A DNA stretch of 64,000 nucleotides. Origin: Caballeronia sp. INDeC2. Its GTDB lineage: Bacteria; Pseudomonadota; Gammaproteobacteria; Burkholderiales; Burkholderiaceae. The translations under genes were made by a program, and so were the position numbers. This document shows positions 9,109-18,384 of the stretch, one piece after another (the first letter of the stretch is position 1; every line of letters begins with the position of its first letter). The notes below the pieces were generated by a model that was not told the DNA's origin, did no database searches, and saw only the letters and a program-made list of their open reading frames with translations. Location of the stretch: positions 124,001 through 188,000 of the forward strand of contig NZ_JALQDG010000041.1 of NCBI RefSeq assembly GCF_023631325.1, read 5' to 3'.

Positions 9109-10102
9109 GCTTCCGTGGATGTTCGTGCTCTTGCCGCTGCCCGCGCTCGTGTGGTGGCTCGTGCCCGCATATCGCACGACGGCATCGGCGGTGCGCGTGC
9201 CGTTCTTCCAGGAGATGGCCGACGCTGCCGGAGAAAAGCCCGCGCCCGGCGGCGTGCGCCTGCGCAGCAACTGGCTGCAACGCGTGCTTTGGGTCGTGCT
9301 GTTGATCGCGGCGGCGCGGCCCGTATTCGTCGAAGCGCCCGTTACGCGCGACATGCCCGCGCGCGATCTGCTGCTCGCGATCGACCTCTCGCAATCGATG
9401 AGCGAGCGCGACTTCATCGACACCTCGACGAACGAGCGCATGGATCGCCTGAGCGCGGTGAAACGCGTGGTCGCGGATTTCATCGCGAAACGCAAGGGCG
9501 ATCGCATCGGTCTCGTCGTGTTCGGCGATGCCGCTTATCCGCAAGCGCCGCTCACGCTCGATCACGATAGCGTGCTGATGTTGCTCGACGCAATGCGCAT
9601 CGGCATGGCGGGACCACGCACGGCGATCGGCGATGCGATCGGTCTTTCGGTGAAGCTGATGGAGAGCACGCCCGCGCAGGAAAAAGTGCTCGTGCTGCTC
9701 ACCGACGGCAACGACACTGCAAGCGCGATCCCGCCCGAACAGGCGGCGCGTATTGCGAAGCGGCACGGCATCGTCGTGCATACGATCGGTATCGGCGATC
9801 CGGATACGCAAGGCGAGGACAAGGTCGATCTCGACGCGCTCGCGCGCATCGCGAAGACGACGGGCGGCAGCGCCTTTCGCGCGCTCGGCCGCGAGCAGGA
9901 TCTCGCCGCCGTCTATGCGGACATCGACAAGATGACGCCCGAGAAGATCAAGCGCGAGATCTATCGTCCGCAGCGCGAGTTCTATTGGGTGCCGCTCGCG
10001 CTTGCCGTGTCGATTCTCACGCTGTATCACGTGCTCGCGTATCTCATCGCATTGGTGCGCGCGCCGCGACGTGCGACGCCGATGGAAGAGGTGCAGGCCT
10101 GA
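9095..10102 (+). CDS. BatA-like VWA-domain membrane protein
   Basis: 335 residues. An N-terminal hydrophobic segment and a second helix (about 64-74) come before a von Willebrand A domain, and a C-terminal membrane helix lies near 295-315. The MIDAS motif is intact: DLSQS at residues 97-101, with a later TDGND. This is the usual BatA arrangement (TM, VWA, TM), with the VWA domain outside the cytoplasmic membrane. Bat proteins have been linked to envelope or oxidative stress tolerance; here that is only by family. The start codon overlaps the end of the DUF4381 gene. Confidence 0.9.
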   Translation: MWKFELPWMFVLLPLPALVWWLVPAYRTTASAVRVPFFQEMADAAGEKPAPGGVRLRSNWLQRVLWVVLLIAAARPVFVEAPVTRDMPARDLLLAIDLSQSMSERDFIDTSTNERMDRLSAVKRVVADFIAKRKGDRIGLVVFGDAAYPQAPLTLDHDSVLMLLDAMRIGMAGPRTAIGDAIGLSVKLMESTPAQEKVLVLLTDGNDTASAIPPEQAARIAKRHGIVVHTIGIGDPDTQGEDKVDLDALARIAKTTGGSAFRALGREQDLAAVYADIDKMTPEKIKREIYRPQREFYWVPLALAVSILTLYHVLAYLIALVRAPRRATPMEEVQA

Positions 10103-10103
10103 C

Positions 10104-11684
10104 ATGTCCATCGACCTCACCGCGTTTCATTTTCTGCGGCCGCTGTGGCTCTTGCTATTGATACCCGCCGTGCTGCTTCCATTCGTCTGGCTGCGGCGCA
10201 ACGATATGCGCGCGCGCTGGCGCAGCATCATCGCGCCGCATTTGCTGGAGCATCTGATCGTCGGCGACACGAAGCGGCGTCGTATCCAGCCGGTGCATGC
10301 GTTGTCCGCGCTGATCGCGCTCGGCGCAATCTCCGTCGCCGGTCCGACCTGGGAGCAGGAACGTCCACCGTTCGATCAGGACAAGGCGCCGCTCGTCGTC
10401 GTGCTGGAGCTCGCGCGTTCGATGGATGCATCCGATATCGCGCCGACGCGCATCGAACGCGCGAAGCAGAAAGTGCTCGATCTCGCGGCCGCGAGAAAGG
10501 GCGCACGCACGGGGCTCGTCGTGTTCGCATCGAGCGCGCATCTCGTCGTGCCGCCCACGGAAGACCCGGCCATGCTCGAACTGTATGTGCCCGCGCTCGC
10601 GCCCGAACTCATGCCGCGCGATGGCAGGAACGCGGCGGCCGGTCTCGCGATTGCCGAGCACATGCTGCAAAAGGACGAGGCCGCGGGGACGATCGTCTTC
10701 ATGAGCGATGGTTTCGACGAAAGCCGCAGCGATGCGTTCTTGCGTATCGCGAAGGCGTCGAAGCATCAGTTGCTATGGCTTGCGGTAGGCACGGAGAACG
10801 GCGGCCCGGTGCGCAAGTCGAACGGCGAGATCGCATTGGACGATGCAGGCCATCCGGTCATCGGCACATTCGACGCGGCGGCGATTCGAAAGATCACGCA
10901 GGCCGCGTCGATCCCGCTCGCGAGCATCCGTCCCGATGACGACGACATCGAATGGGTTCAGCGTCGTGCGCAGGTTTATCTCGAAGCGGCGCAAGAGTCG
11001 AAGATCGTGCCTCGCTGGAAGGAGACGGGCTATTGGCTCGTGTTGCCGATTCTCCTTCTCGCGTTGTATGGCTTCCGGCGCGGCTGGACGGTTAAGTGGC
11101 TGCCCGTCGTATTGATCGCGCTTGCAACCACCGGCGTGCCGAAGAACGCACATGCGGCATCATTCGAATGGCTCGACCTGTTCGCGACGCACGATCAGCA
11201 AGGTCGATGGAGCTTCGAACACGGCGACTACAAGCGCGCCGCGCAACGCTTCGACGATCCGATGTGGAAAGGCCGCGCGCAATATCTCGCGGGCGATTAT
11301 GCGGATGCGCTCGAAACCTTTTCGCGCATGAATACGGCGCAGGCGTATTTCTACATCGGCAATACACTCGCGCATCTGAATGATTACGAGGGCGCCGTGA
11401 AAGCCTACGACAACGCGCTCGCCATTCGCGCCGACTTCGCCGCGGCGAGCGCCAATCGCGATCTCATGCGGAAGCTCATCAAGGACGAGAAGGGCGATAG
11501 CGACGAATCGACTACGCTGAAGCCCGATCAGATCGACATTCAAAAGAAGAAGAGCAAGGACGGCAAGCAAGTGCTCGTTCAGGGACAGCGTCCATCGGAA
11601 GAAGCATGGATGCGCAATCTGAATACGTCGCCGGCGGCGTTTCTGCATCAGCGCTTTGCGCAGGAAGCAGGAGGCGCGCCGTGA
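10104..11684 (+). CDS. BatB/BatC-like VWA plus TPR membrane protein
   Basis: 526 residues. An N-terminal membrane segment (about 12-30) and a second near 66-80 lead into a VWA domain, then a helix near 318-335, then TPR-like repeats (about 365-460: GDYKRAAQRF, GDYADALETF, NDYEGAVKAYDNAL) and a charged tail. It therefore joins the BatB (VWA) and BatC (TPR) functions in one chain. The VWA metal site is degenerate: where BatA has DLSQS this protein has ELARS (residues 102-106). The start is 1 bp after the BatA stop, and the stop overlaps the BatD start. Confidence 0.9.
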   Translation: MSIDLTAFHFLRPLWLLLLIPAVLLPFVWLRRNDMRARWRSIIAPHLLEHLIVGDTKRRRIQPVHALSALIALGAISVAGPTWEQERPPFDQDKAPLVVVLELARSMDASDIAPTRIERAKQKVLDLAAARKGARTGLVVFASSAHLVVPPTEDPAMLELYVPALAPELMPRDGRNAAAGLAIAEHMLQKDEAAGTIVFMSDGFDESRSDAFLRIAKASKHQLLWLAVGTENGGPVRKSNGEIALDDAGHPVIGTFDAAAIRKITQAASIPLASIRPDDDDIEWVQRRAQVYLEAAQESKIVPRWKETGYWLVLPILLLALYGFRRGWTVKWLPVVLIALATTGVPKNAHAASFEWLDLFATHDQQGRWSFEHGDYKRAAQRFDDPMWKGRAQYLAGDYADALETFSRMNTAQAYFYIGNTLAHLNDYEGAVKAYDNALAIRADFAAASANRDLMRKLIKDEKGDSDESTTLKPDQIDIQKKKSKDGKQVLVQGQRPSEEAWMRNLNTSPAAFLHQRFAQEAGGAP

Positions 11685-12994
11685 TGCACCGCGTTCTGTC
11701 GATCATCTTTCTGTGGCTCGCATGCTCATGCGCCTGGGCCGACGATGCGCCGCGCACCATGCTGCGTGCGCATCTCGAACCATCGGGGACGGTGGCCGCG
11801 GGCAGCGCGGTCAAGCTCGTCGTCGATGCACTCACGACGACGTGGTTCACCGCCGCGCCCGACTGGCCGATGTTCGAGGTTCGCGATGCGTTCGTCACGC
11901 TGCCCGACGAAAACGCGCTCAATTTCAACGAAATGATCGACGGCGTTCGATGGTTCGGTGTGAGCCGCGTCTATCGCATCGTGCCGCGCACGTCGGGTGC
12001 GTTCGATGTGCCCGCGCTCGTCATCACGCTGCATCCGGGCGGCATGGATACGCCCGTTACGCAGCAGACCACGCCGCTGAAATTCGCGGCCATGCTGCCG
12101 CCCGGCGCGGAAGGCATGACGACGTTCTTTCCCGCGCCCGCTCTCACGGCCGCGCAGCGCATCGAGCCCCAGGACGGCAAGATCGAAGTGGGCGGCACGG
12201 TGACGCGCGTCGTCACGCAACACGCCGATGCAACCGAATCGATGTTGATCGCGCCGGTGCCGTTCGGCGATATCGAAGGCTTGCGGCGCTACCCGAAGCC
12301 GCCGGTGACCCGCAATATCTCCGACGATCGAACGGGCCTCGTCGCGGGTGAACGGACCGACACGGTCACGTATGTGGTGAACAGGCGCGGAAGTTACGCA
12401 TTGCCGCCGATCGATATCGAATGGTGGAACACGTCGACGCAGCGGCGCGAAACGATTCATCTGCCCGCGGTGAACTTCACGGCGCGCGCGGCGCACGAGA
12501 AGCCGCTATGGGCGATTCCTGCCGATGCGCTCGCTGGCGCGGCGCGCCATACCGTGATCTTCCTGAATGCGCGGGACATCGTTTATGCATGCATTGTGCT
12601 TGCATGCATCGTGGCAGGCGTGGGGTTCTATCCGCGCTTGCGTGCAGGGTTCGAGCGTTCGATGCGCCGGCTCGCGGCCGAGCGCAAGAAGCGCGCGCAA
12701 GGCGAGTTCGCCGCGTGGCGCGCGTTGAAGCGAGCGTTGGATTCCGGTTCGATGCGAAGCGTGATTCCAGCGCTGTATCGATGGATGGATGTCAATCCGC
12801 GCTTCAGACATCCTGCAACGCTCGATGCACTCCCGCAAACCGAACTCAAGGACTTAGCCAAAGCGGTTCAAACGCATTACCAAGGCGCGCACGCCGCGCA
12901 AGGCCGGGTGCATGTGAAGCTGCACCGATGGACACGATGGAAGGGCTTGCGTCGTGCGAGAAGTTCGGCGCTGCCGCCGCTCAATGAAGGATGA
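11684..12994 (+). CDS. BatD-like exported protein
   Basis: 436 residues. A Sec signal peptide (about 1-19, ending AWA) is followed by a long beta-rich periplasmic region, a single membrane helix (about 300-320) and a basic helical C-terminal domain. Order and length match BatD, the last member of Bat operons; sequence similarity in this family is low, so context carries much of the call. The start overlaps the previous stop (GTGATG), with AGGAGG about 10 bases upstream. The gene closes the six-gene MoxR/Bat operon. Confidence 0.82.
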   Translation: MHRVLSIIFLWLACSCAWADDAPRTMLRAHLEPSGTVAAGSAVKLVVDALTTTWFTAAPDWPMFEVRDAFVTLPDENALNFNEMIDGVRWFGVSRVYRIVPRTSGAFDVPALVITLHPGGMDTPVTQQTTPLKFAAMLPPGAEGMTTFFPAPALTAAQRIEPQDGKIEVGGTVTRVVTQHADATESMLIAPVPFGDIEGLRRYPKPPVTRNISDDRTGLVAGERTDTVTYVVNRRGSYALPPIDIEWWNTSTQRRETIHLPAVNFTARAAHEKPLWAIPADALAGAARHTVIFLNARDIVYACIVLACIVAGVGFYPRLRAGFERSMRRLAAERKKRAQGEFAAWRALKRALDSGSMRSVIPALYRWMDVNPRFRHPATLDALPQTELKDLAKAVQTHYQGAHAAQGRVHVKLHRWTRWKGLRRARSSALPPLNEG

Positions 12995-13031
12995 AACATA
13001 TCCTTCGACAAACGACCGAGGGAATACGGCC

Positions 13032-14117
13032 ATGACCCGTCTGACTCGAAAGATTGCGTGCCTTGCCGCGCTTGCATTGTTCTCCACATCGCTCGCCCTC
13101 GCCTGCACGCGCGCTTTGTATGTCGGCGACAAAGGCCTCGTCATCACGGGCCGGTCGATGGACTGGTCCGAGGACATGCGCTCGAACCTCTGGGTGATGC
13201 CCGCGGGCATCGAGCGCGATGGCAACGCCGGGCCGCGATCGATCAAATGGAAATCGAAGTACGGCAGCGTGGTGGTATCGGGCTATGAGATCGGCACCGT
13301 CGACGGCATGAACGAGCGCGGACTCGTCGCCAATGCGCTCTATCTCGCGGAAACCGATTACGGCAAGCCCGACGCGAAGCGCGATCCGATGTCGATCAGC
13401 CTGTGGGCGCAATATGCGCTCGATAACTTCGCGACTGTCGGGCAGGCGGTGTATGTGCTTTCGCGCGAGCCGTTCCAGATCATCGCGCCGCCGCTGCCCA
13501 ACGGCAAGCCGCTGACGATCCATCTCTCGTTGTCGGACGCGCGCGGCGATTCGGCCATCTTCGAATACATCAACGGCAAACTGATCATCCATCAGGGCAA
13601 GAAGTACAAGGTAATGACCAACTCGCCGATCTACGATGAACAGCTTGCCATCGACACGTATTGGAAGAGCGTCGGCGGTCTGGGCTTTCTGCCCGGCACG
13701 AACCGCGCGGCGGACCGCTTCGTGCGCGCATCCTTCCTGCTCGACGCGATTCCGAAGCAGGCCGATCCGAGCTACATGGCAGGCGTGCCGCAGGGTTCGT
13801 ATGCGTTCCAGGCGGTCGCGAGCGTGATGAGCGTGATGCGTTCGGTGAGCGTGCCGCTCGGCATCGGCACGCCGGAGCAGCCCAATCTTTCGTCGACGAT
13901 ATGGCGTACCGTGTCGGACCAGCAGAACATGATCTATTACTTCGATTCCGCGACGCGGCCCGATACCTTCTGGGTGTCGCTCAAGAAGCTCAACCTGAAT
14001 CCTGGCGCGCCGGTGATGAAACTTACGATCGATGCGGGGCAGGTCTTCTCGGGCGAGACAGCGGGAAGTTTCGTCGCCACGCAGCCGTTCGCGTTCATGC
14101 CGGCGAAGGCGCCTTGA
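13032..14117 (+). CDS. Periplasmic choloylglycine hydrolase / penicillin V acylase-family Ntn hydrolase
   Basis: 361 residues. It hydrolyses linear amide bonds; known members act on bile salts, penicillin V or N-acyl homoserine lactones. The signal peptide ends at ALA just before C25, which would become the new N-terminal nucleophile after signal peptidase cleavage. Counted from that Cys, R17 and D20 (TGRSMDW) fall exactly where the family has its catalytic Arg and Asp. The start has GAGGGA upstream. It lies 37 bp after the Bat operon and may be read through from it. In this lineage acylases of this family often degrade quorum signals, but the substrate here is unknown. Confidence 0.88.
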   Translation: MTRLTRKIACLAALALFSTSLALACTRALYVGDKGLVITGRSMDWSEDMRSNLWVMPAGIERDGNAGPRSIKWKSKYGSVVVSGYEIGTVDGMNERGLVANALYLAETDYGKPDAKRDPMSISLWAQYALDNFATVGQAVYVLSREPFQIIAPPLPNGKPLTIHLSLSDARGDSAIFEYINGKLIIHQGKKYKVMTNSPIYDEQLAIDTYWKSVGGLGFLPGTNRAADRFVRASFLLDAIPKQADPSYMAGVPQGSYAFQAVASVMSVMRSVSVPLGIGTPEQPNLSSTIWRTVSDQQNMIYYFDSATRPDTFWVSLKKLNLNPGAPVMKLTIDAGQVFSGETAGSFVATQPFAFMPAKAP

Positions 14118-14216
14118 GGCGGGACGTTCGGCACGCATTGCGCCGTTGCGACAAGAAACGCGGCATCGATTTCGCCCGCGCAGGTAAAATAGTGTCCTTT
14201 TGCCCCCGGTGATACT

Positions 14217-14909
14217 GTGCAAGGCATGAAGCGCACGGCATTCAGCGGCCCGGCGCTCGTTCGGCTGCTGGCACATTTTGCCGATCTCGATGTTCAAGAA
14301 CCCGCTCAATCGCTCGCGGACCGCCTGAGTCAATGGCTCGGCTGGACCGATGCGATCGCGCTGTCCACCGCGCTCGCGACCGATCCGCCCGCTCTCTCCG
14401 GCGCGCGATCCGCGCCTCGCGACGTGGAAGAAGAGTGCGCGCGCGTGCGGACCTCGCTCGCCGGCGCGTTCACACGCGAGGAAGCGGCCACGCGCCGAAG
14501 GCATCGGGCGCCGGTGCAGCAGCCGCCGGATAGCCCGGTCGACTATGCGGACTATCGTCAGCGTTATGTATCGCTGCAACAGGCAATGGAATCCGACATC
14601 GGCGCGCTGCGCACGCGCTTGCGATCGATGCTCGCAGCGAGATCAGCGGACATGGCGCGCCTCGCTGTCGTCGATGCCGTCATGGAACAGGCTTTGAGCG
14701 CGCGCGAACGCAGTCTGCTCGCCAATGTGCCCGCGCTGCTCGGCAAGCATTTCGAGCGCTTGAAGAACGCTCACGTCGCTGTCGAGGGATCGTCGGCTCA
14801 CGCATGGCTCGACGTGTTCCGCAAGGATCTGCAAAGCGTGCTCATCGCCGAACTGGATGTTCGTTTTCAACCGATCGAAGGCTTGCTCGCGGCTCTTCGC
14901 CGCCGCTAA
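14217..14909 (+). CDS. DUF3348 family protein (stator-like module, gene 1)
   Basis: 230 residues, no membrane segment or signal. The N-terminus (FSGPALVRLLAHFADLDV, then DRLSQWLGWTDAIALSTAL) fits DUF3348, a family of unknown function that I know from Burkholderiales. The rest is charged and helical. A GTG start at 14217 is used because homologues begin a few residues before the first ATG (14226); the ribosome site is weak for both. A TAAAAT box at 14185-14190 could be the -10 of the operon promoter. The gene is 10 bp upstream of the channel-like gene and seems to open a four-gene operon. Confidence 0.78.
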   Translation: MQGMKRTAFSGPALVRLLAHFADLDVQEPAQSLADRLSQWLGWTDAIALSTALATDPPALSGARSAPRDVEEECARVRTSLAGAFTREEAATRRRHRAPVQQPPDSPVDYADYRQRYVSLQQAMESDIGALRTRLRSMLAARSADMARLAVVDAVMEQALSARERSLLANVPALLGKHFERLKNAHVAVEGSSAHAWLDVFRKDLQSVLIAELDVRFQPIEGLLAALRRR

Positions 14910-14919
14910 CTGGCTCGCT

Positions 14920-17166
14920 ATGCCCCGAAATCTTCTGAACATCGTTGTCTTCTCAATTGGCCTCGCCGCGGTTCTCGGCATCGGCATGGCGTATATCGCG
15001 TCGAATGCGATCGCGTTCGCCGTGACGGTCGTGATCGCCGGATGCTATCTCGCGGGCGCGGCGGAATTGCGGCGCTATCAACAGATCACCGTCTCGCTCG
15101 AACAGGCCGTCACGCAACTCGCGAGCGCGCCGCGCAGCCTCGCCGTGTGGCTCGACAGTCTGCATCCGAGCTTGCGCAATGCGGTGCGTCTACGTGTCGA
15201 AGGCGAGCGCGCGGCGTTGCCGGGCCCTGTGCTCGCGCCATATCTCGTCGGTTTGCTCGTGTTGCTCGGCATGCTCGGTACGTTGCTTGGCATGGTCGCG
15301 ACGCTGCGCGGCACCGGCACGGCGTTGCAAAGCGCATCGGATCTGACGGCGATCCGCGCGTCGCTCTCCGCACCCGTGACGGGCCTCGGCTTCGCATTCG
15401 GCACGTCGATCGCGGGCGTGGCGACGTCCGCGATGCTCGGCCTTCTGTCTGCGTTGTGCCGTCGCGAACGCCTCGATGTCGCGCAACGACTCGACGCGAA
15501 GATCGCGACGACGCTGCGCGTCTTCACGCAAGCGCATCGGCGCGAAGAGACGTTCAAGCTGCTGCAGCTTCAGACCGAACTGATGCCGAAGCTCGTCGAT
15601 CGTCTTCAGTCGATGACCATCGCCATCGAGCAGCAAAGCCTCGCGGCGAGCGAACGCCAGCTCGCCAGTCAGGAGGCGTTTCATGCGAAGGCGGAGACGT
15701 CGTACCGAAGGCTGGCGACATCGGTGGAACTGTCGCTGAAACAGAGCGTCGCGGACAGCGCGCGTGCCGCGAGCGCCGCATTGCAGCCCGTCATGCAAGC
15801 GACGATGGACGGCATTGCGCGCGAAGTCACCGCGCTGCATGGTAGCGTCGAACAGGCGGTCGCGCGTCAGCTCGAAGGCTTGTCGAGCGGCTTCGAGGCA
15901 TCGTCGGAGAAGGTCGCGGAGATCTGGAACGCATCGCTTTCGAAGCACGCGCAATCCAGCGCGGCGCTCGTCGATGAGATGAGCGGATCGCTCGATCGCT
16001 TCGCGCTTGCGTTCGATCAGCGCGCGGCCAATCTCGTCGAAGGCGTGTCGGCGCACATGGATCGCGTGTCGGGCGGGCTGGAGGCGTCGGTCGCGAAGCA
16101 CGCGCAATCGACCGATGCGCTCGTCGCACACATGGATGCATCGCTCGCGCAATTCGCGCAGACCTTCGAAGCGCGTTCTTCCGGTTTGATCGATGGTGTT
16201 TCCGCGCGCCTCGAAACGGCGACGGGCAACATGTCGCAAACATGGCGGGATGCGCTCGCGCAGCACGCGCGCGCCAACGAGCAAGCGGCCGCGCAGAACC
16301 AGAACGCATTGACGACGGCGGCTGCGAGCTTCGAGCGGCATGCGGCATCGCTCGTGCAATCGGTCGATCGATCGCATGCGGAGTTACGCACCGAACTCGC
16401 GCAACACGGCGAAGCGCGACTCGCGGCATGGAGCGGCGCGCTCGATACGATGGCTGCATCGTTGCGCGACCAATGGCAGGAAACGAGCGCGGTGGCGGCG
16501 AATCGTCAGAAGGACATTTGCGACGCGCTTTCGCAAACCGCGCACGACATGTCCGCGCAATCGCAGGCGCATGCAAGCGCGACCATCGCGGAGATCGAGC
16601 GGCTTGTTCAGGCGGCATCGGAAGCGCCGAAGGCCGCTGCTGAAGTCGTCGCCGAAATGCGTCAGAAGCTGTCCGATTCGATGGTCCGCGACACCGCGAT
16701 GCTCGACGAGCGCAGCCGTCTGCTCGCCACGGTCGAGACGCTGCTCGATGCCGTGAATCACGCATCGAACGAGCAACGCGCCGCGATCGACGCACTGGTC
16801 GATACATCGGCGACGCTGCTCGAACGCGTCGGCGCACAGTTCACCGGCACGGTCGAAAGCGAGGCCGGCAAGCTCGGCGCGATGGCCGCGCAAGTGACGA
16901 CGAGCGCCGTCGAGATGGCGAGCCTCTCGGACGCGTTCGGTGCGGCCGTGCAGTCCTTCGGCGAATCGAACGACAAGCTCGTCGCGCATCTCGAACGCAT
17001 CGAAGGCGCGCTCGATAAATCGCTGGCACGCAGCGACGAACAGCTTGCGTATTACGTCGCGCAGGCGAAGGAAGTCATCGATCTGAGCATGATGTCGCAG
17101 AAGCAGATCGTCGAGGACTTGCAGCATATCGCGGGACAACGCGTGGCCGGAGCGCGCGCGGCATGA
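14920..17166 (+). CDS. MotA/TolQ/ExbB-like channel protein with long helical DUF802 tail (module gene 2)
   Basis: 748 residues. Helices at about 5-27 and 31-48 are followed by a pair in the style of proton channels: 106-129 (LLGMLGTLLGMVATL) and 153-178 (TGLGFAFGTSIAGVATSAMLG), which resemble TM2/TM3 of MotA, TolQ and ExbB. The remaining 560 residues are Ala/Gln/Glu-rich helix, including a clear 51-residue repeat (starting at K342 and K393, KHAQS) and weaker copies. ZorA of Zorya defence has the same plan: a small channel domain plus a long cytoplasmic coiled tail. The stop overlaps the next start by ATGA, so the two partners are made together. Function unknown. Confidence 0.82.
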   Translation: MPRNLLNIVVFSIGLAAVLGIGMAYIASNAIAFAVTVVIAGCYLAGAAELRRYQQITVSLEQAVTQLASAPRSLAVWLDSLHPSLRNAVRLRVEGERAALPGPVLAPYLVGLLVLLGMLGTLLGMVATLRGTGTALQSASDLTAIRASLSAPVTGLGFAFGTSIAGVATSAMLGLLSALCRRERLDVAQRLDAKIATTLRVFTQAHRREETFKLLQLQTELMPKLVDRLQSMTIAIEQQSLAASERQLASQEAFHAKAETSYRRLATSVELSLKQSVADSARAASAALQPVMQATMDGIAREVTALHGSVEQAVARQLEGLSSGFEASSEKVAEIWNASLSKHAQSSAALVDEMSGSLDRFALAFDQRAANLVEGVSAHMDRVSGGLEASVAKHAQSTDALVAHMDASLAQFAQTFEARSSGLIDGVSARLETATGNMSQTWRDALAQHARANEQAAAQNQNALTTAAASFERHAASLVQSVDRSHAELRTELAQHGEARLAAWSGALDTMAASLRDQWQETSAVAANRQKDICDALSQTAHDMSAQSQAHASATIAEIERLVQAASEAPKAAAEVVAEMRQKLSDSMVRDTAMLDERSRLLATVETLLDAVNHASNEQRAAIDALVDTSATLLERVGAQFTGTVESEAGKLGAMAAQVTTSAVEMASLSDAFGAAVQSFGESNDKLVAHLERIEGALDKSLARSDEQLAYYVAQAKEVIDLSMMSQKQIVEDLQHIAGQRVAGARAA

Positions 17167-17810
17167 ACGAGGAAATCGACGGCGGCGCGGAACACGCCGC
17201 GCCGATCTGGGCCGCGTTTGCCGATCTGATGTCGGTGCTGCTGGGCGCGTTCGTGCTGATACTTGTCGGCGTGATCGGCGTGCAGTTGCAGCTCGAGAAC
17301 AAGCTCGACGAAGAGGTGAAGCACCGTCAGGAAGAAACGCAGCGCCGCAAGACGCTCGAACAGGCGCTCGCGGGGCCGCTCGCGTCGGGGCGTGTGACGC
17401 TCGTGAACGGGCGCATCGGCATCAGCGGCAGCGTGCTCTTTGCGCTCAATTCGGATCAGTTGCAACCGCAAGGCCGCGATGTGCTGAAGAGTCTGGCCGG
17501 GCCGCTTGCGTCGTACTTGCACGCGCATGAGGAGATCCTCATGGTGAGCGGCTTCGCCGACGATCAACAGGTGCACGAAGGCAACCGGCGCTTCGCGGAT
17601 AACTGGGAGCTTTCCGCAAAACGCGCGTTGACCGTCACGCGCGCGTTGATCGATGCGGGCGTGCCGTCGTCGTCGGTATTCGCGGCGGCGTTCGGGTCGG
17701 AGCAGCCCGTGAGTTCCAACGCAGATGAAGTCGGGCGCGCGAAGAATCGTCGCGTCGAGATATCCGCTGTGCCGCGGTCCGCGGACGGCGCGGTGAAGGC
17801 GCATGAATAA
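17163..17810 (+). CDS. MotB/OmpA-like stator partner (module gene 3)
   Basis: 215 residues. One N-terminal membrane helix (about 15-40: IWAAFADLMSVLLGAFVLILVGVIG) carries D21 in the FADLM context, the position of the ion-carrying Asp of MotB (SFADLM). A short helical linker (45-70) leads to an OmpA-like peptidoglycan-binding domain (about 85-205: VLFALNSDQLQPQG, VSGFADDQ, NWELSAKRALTV, AKNRRVEI). Together with the preceding gene it has everything needed for an ion-driven stator anchored to the cell wall. No flagellar or Tol genes are nearby. The start overlaps the previous gene and the stop overlaps the next one by 8 bp. Confidence 0.88.
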   Translation: MNEEIDGGAEHAAPIWAAFADLMSVLLGAFVLILVGVIGVQLQLENKLDEEVKHRQEETQRRKTLEQALAGPLASGRVTLVNGRIGISGSVLFALNSDQLQPQGRDVLKSLAGPLASYLHAHEEILMVSGFADDQQVHEGNRRFADNWELSAKRALTVTRALIDAGVPSSSVFAAAFGSEQPVSSNADEVGRAKNRRVEISAVPRSADGAVKAHE

Positions 17811-18384
17811 CGCGGCGTCGGCCCGCGCGACGCTCGACGCATGGCGCGCGAATGGCGACGATCGCGCGAATCCCGTGCGCTTTCATCTCATCGATGCGCT
17901 CGACAAACGCGCGGCTGCCTATGACGGCGAGGCGCGCCGTATGCTCGATGCGCGTGTCGCACAGTTGCTCGATGCTTATCGTGGCGATATCGAGCGTGCC
18001 GCATCGCGTGGCGCTGCGACTCACGACGAAGATGAGCGCGGACCGCTTGCCATGCTCGTCGAAGACATCGCAAAGTCGTCTTCGATGCACGCAACATCGC
18101 ACGCCGAATTGCTCGAATACTTCCGCTCGGTGTGGTCGAAAGTCAGCGCGGAAAAGCAGTTGCGCGATTCGCTCGCGCAAGTGCCGAGGAATGCGGGACC
18201 GCTCAATTCGAGCAGTCTCGTGCATCGTTCGTTGTCGCTGATGCGCGAAGTATCGCCGGGCTATTTCCAGCAATTTCTCGCTTATGCCGACGCGCTTTCG
18301 TGGATGGAAGAGATGAACGGTCCCGGCGTGATCGTCGCGAAAGAAGCGGCGGGCGCGAAGAAGGGCGGGCGAAAGAAGAAGTAA
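17803..18384 (+). CDS. DUF2894 family protein (module gene 4)
   Basis: 193 residues, soluble, no signal. It matches DUF2894 by its features: an N-terminal helix (ARATLDAWR), LLDAYRGDIERA, the central block LAMLVEDIAKSS, the VWSKVSAEKQLRDSL region, and SPGYFQQFLAYADALSWMEEM near the end. The tail is Lys/Arg/Gly-rich (GAKKGGRKKK), so it might touch nucleic acid or membrane lipids. It overlaps the MotB-like gene by 8 bp, which ties it to the same complex. No enzymatic motif is visible and the function is unknown. Confidence 0.82.
   Translation: MNNAASARATLDAWRANGDDRANPVRFHLIDALDKRAAAYDGEARRMLDARVAQLLDAYRGDIERAASRGAATHDEDERGPLAMLVEDIAKSSSMHATSHAELLEYFRSVWSKVSAEKQLRDSLAQVPRNAGPLNSSSLVHRSLSLMREVSPGYFQQFLAYADALSWMEEMNGPGVIVAKEAAGAKKGGRKKK

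Noticed and set aside
14217..18384. Calling the stator module a Zorya defence system
   Set aside because: The ZorA/ZorB-like pair is there, but no ZorC, ZorD helicase or ZorE nuclease follows. DUF3348 and DUF2894 show no such motifs.
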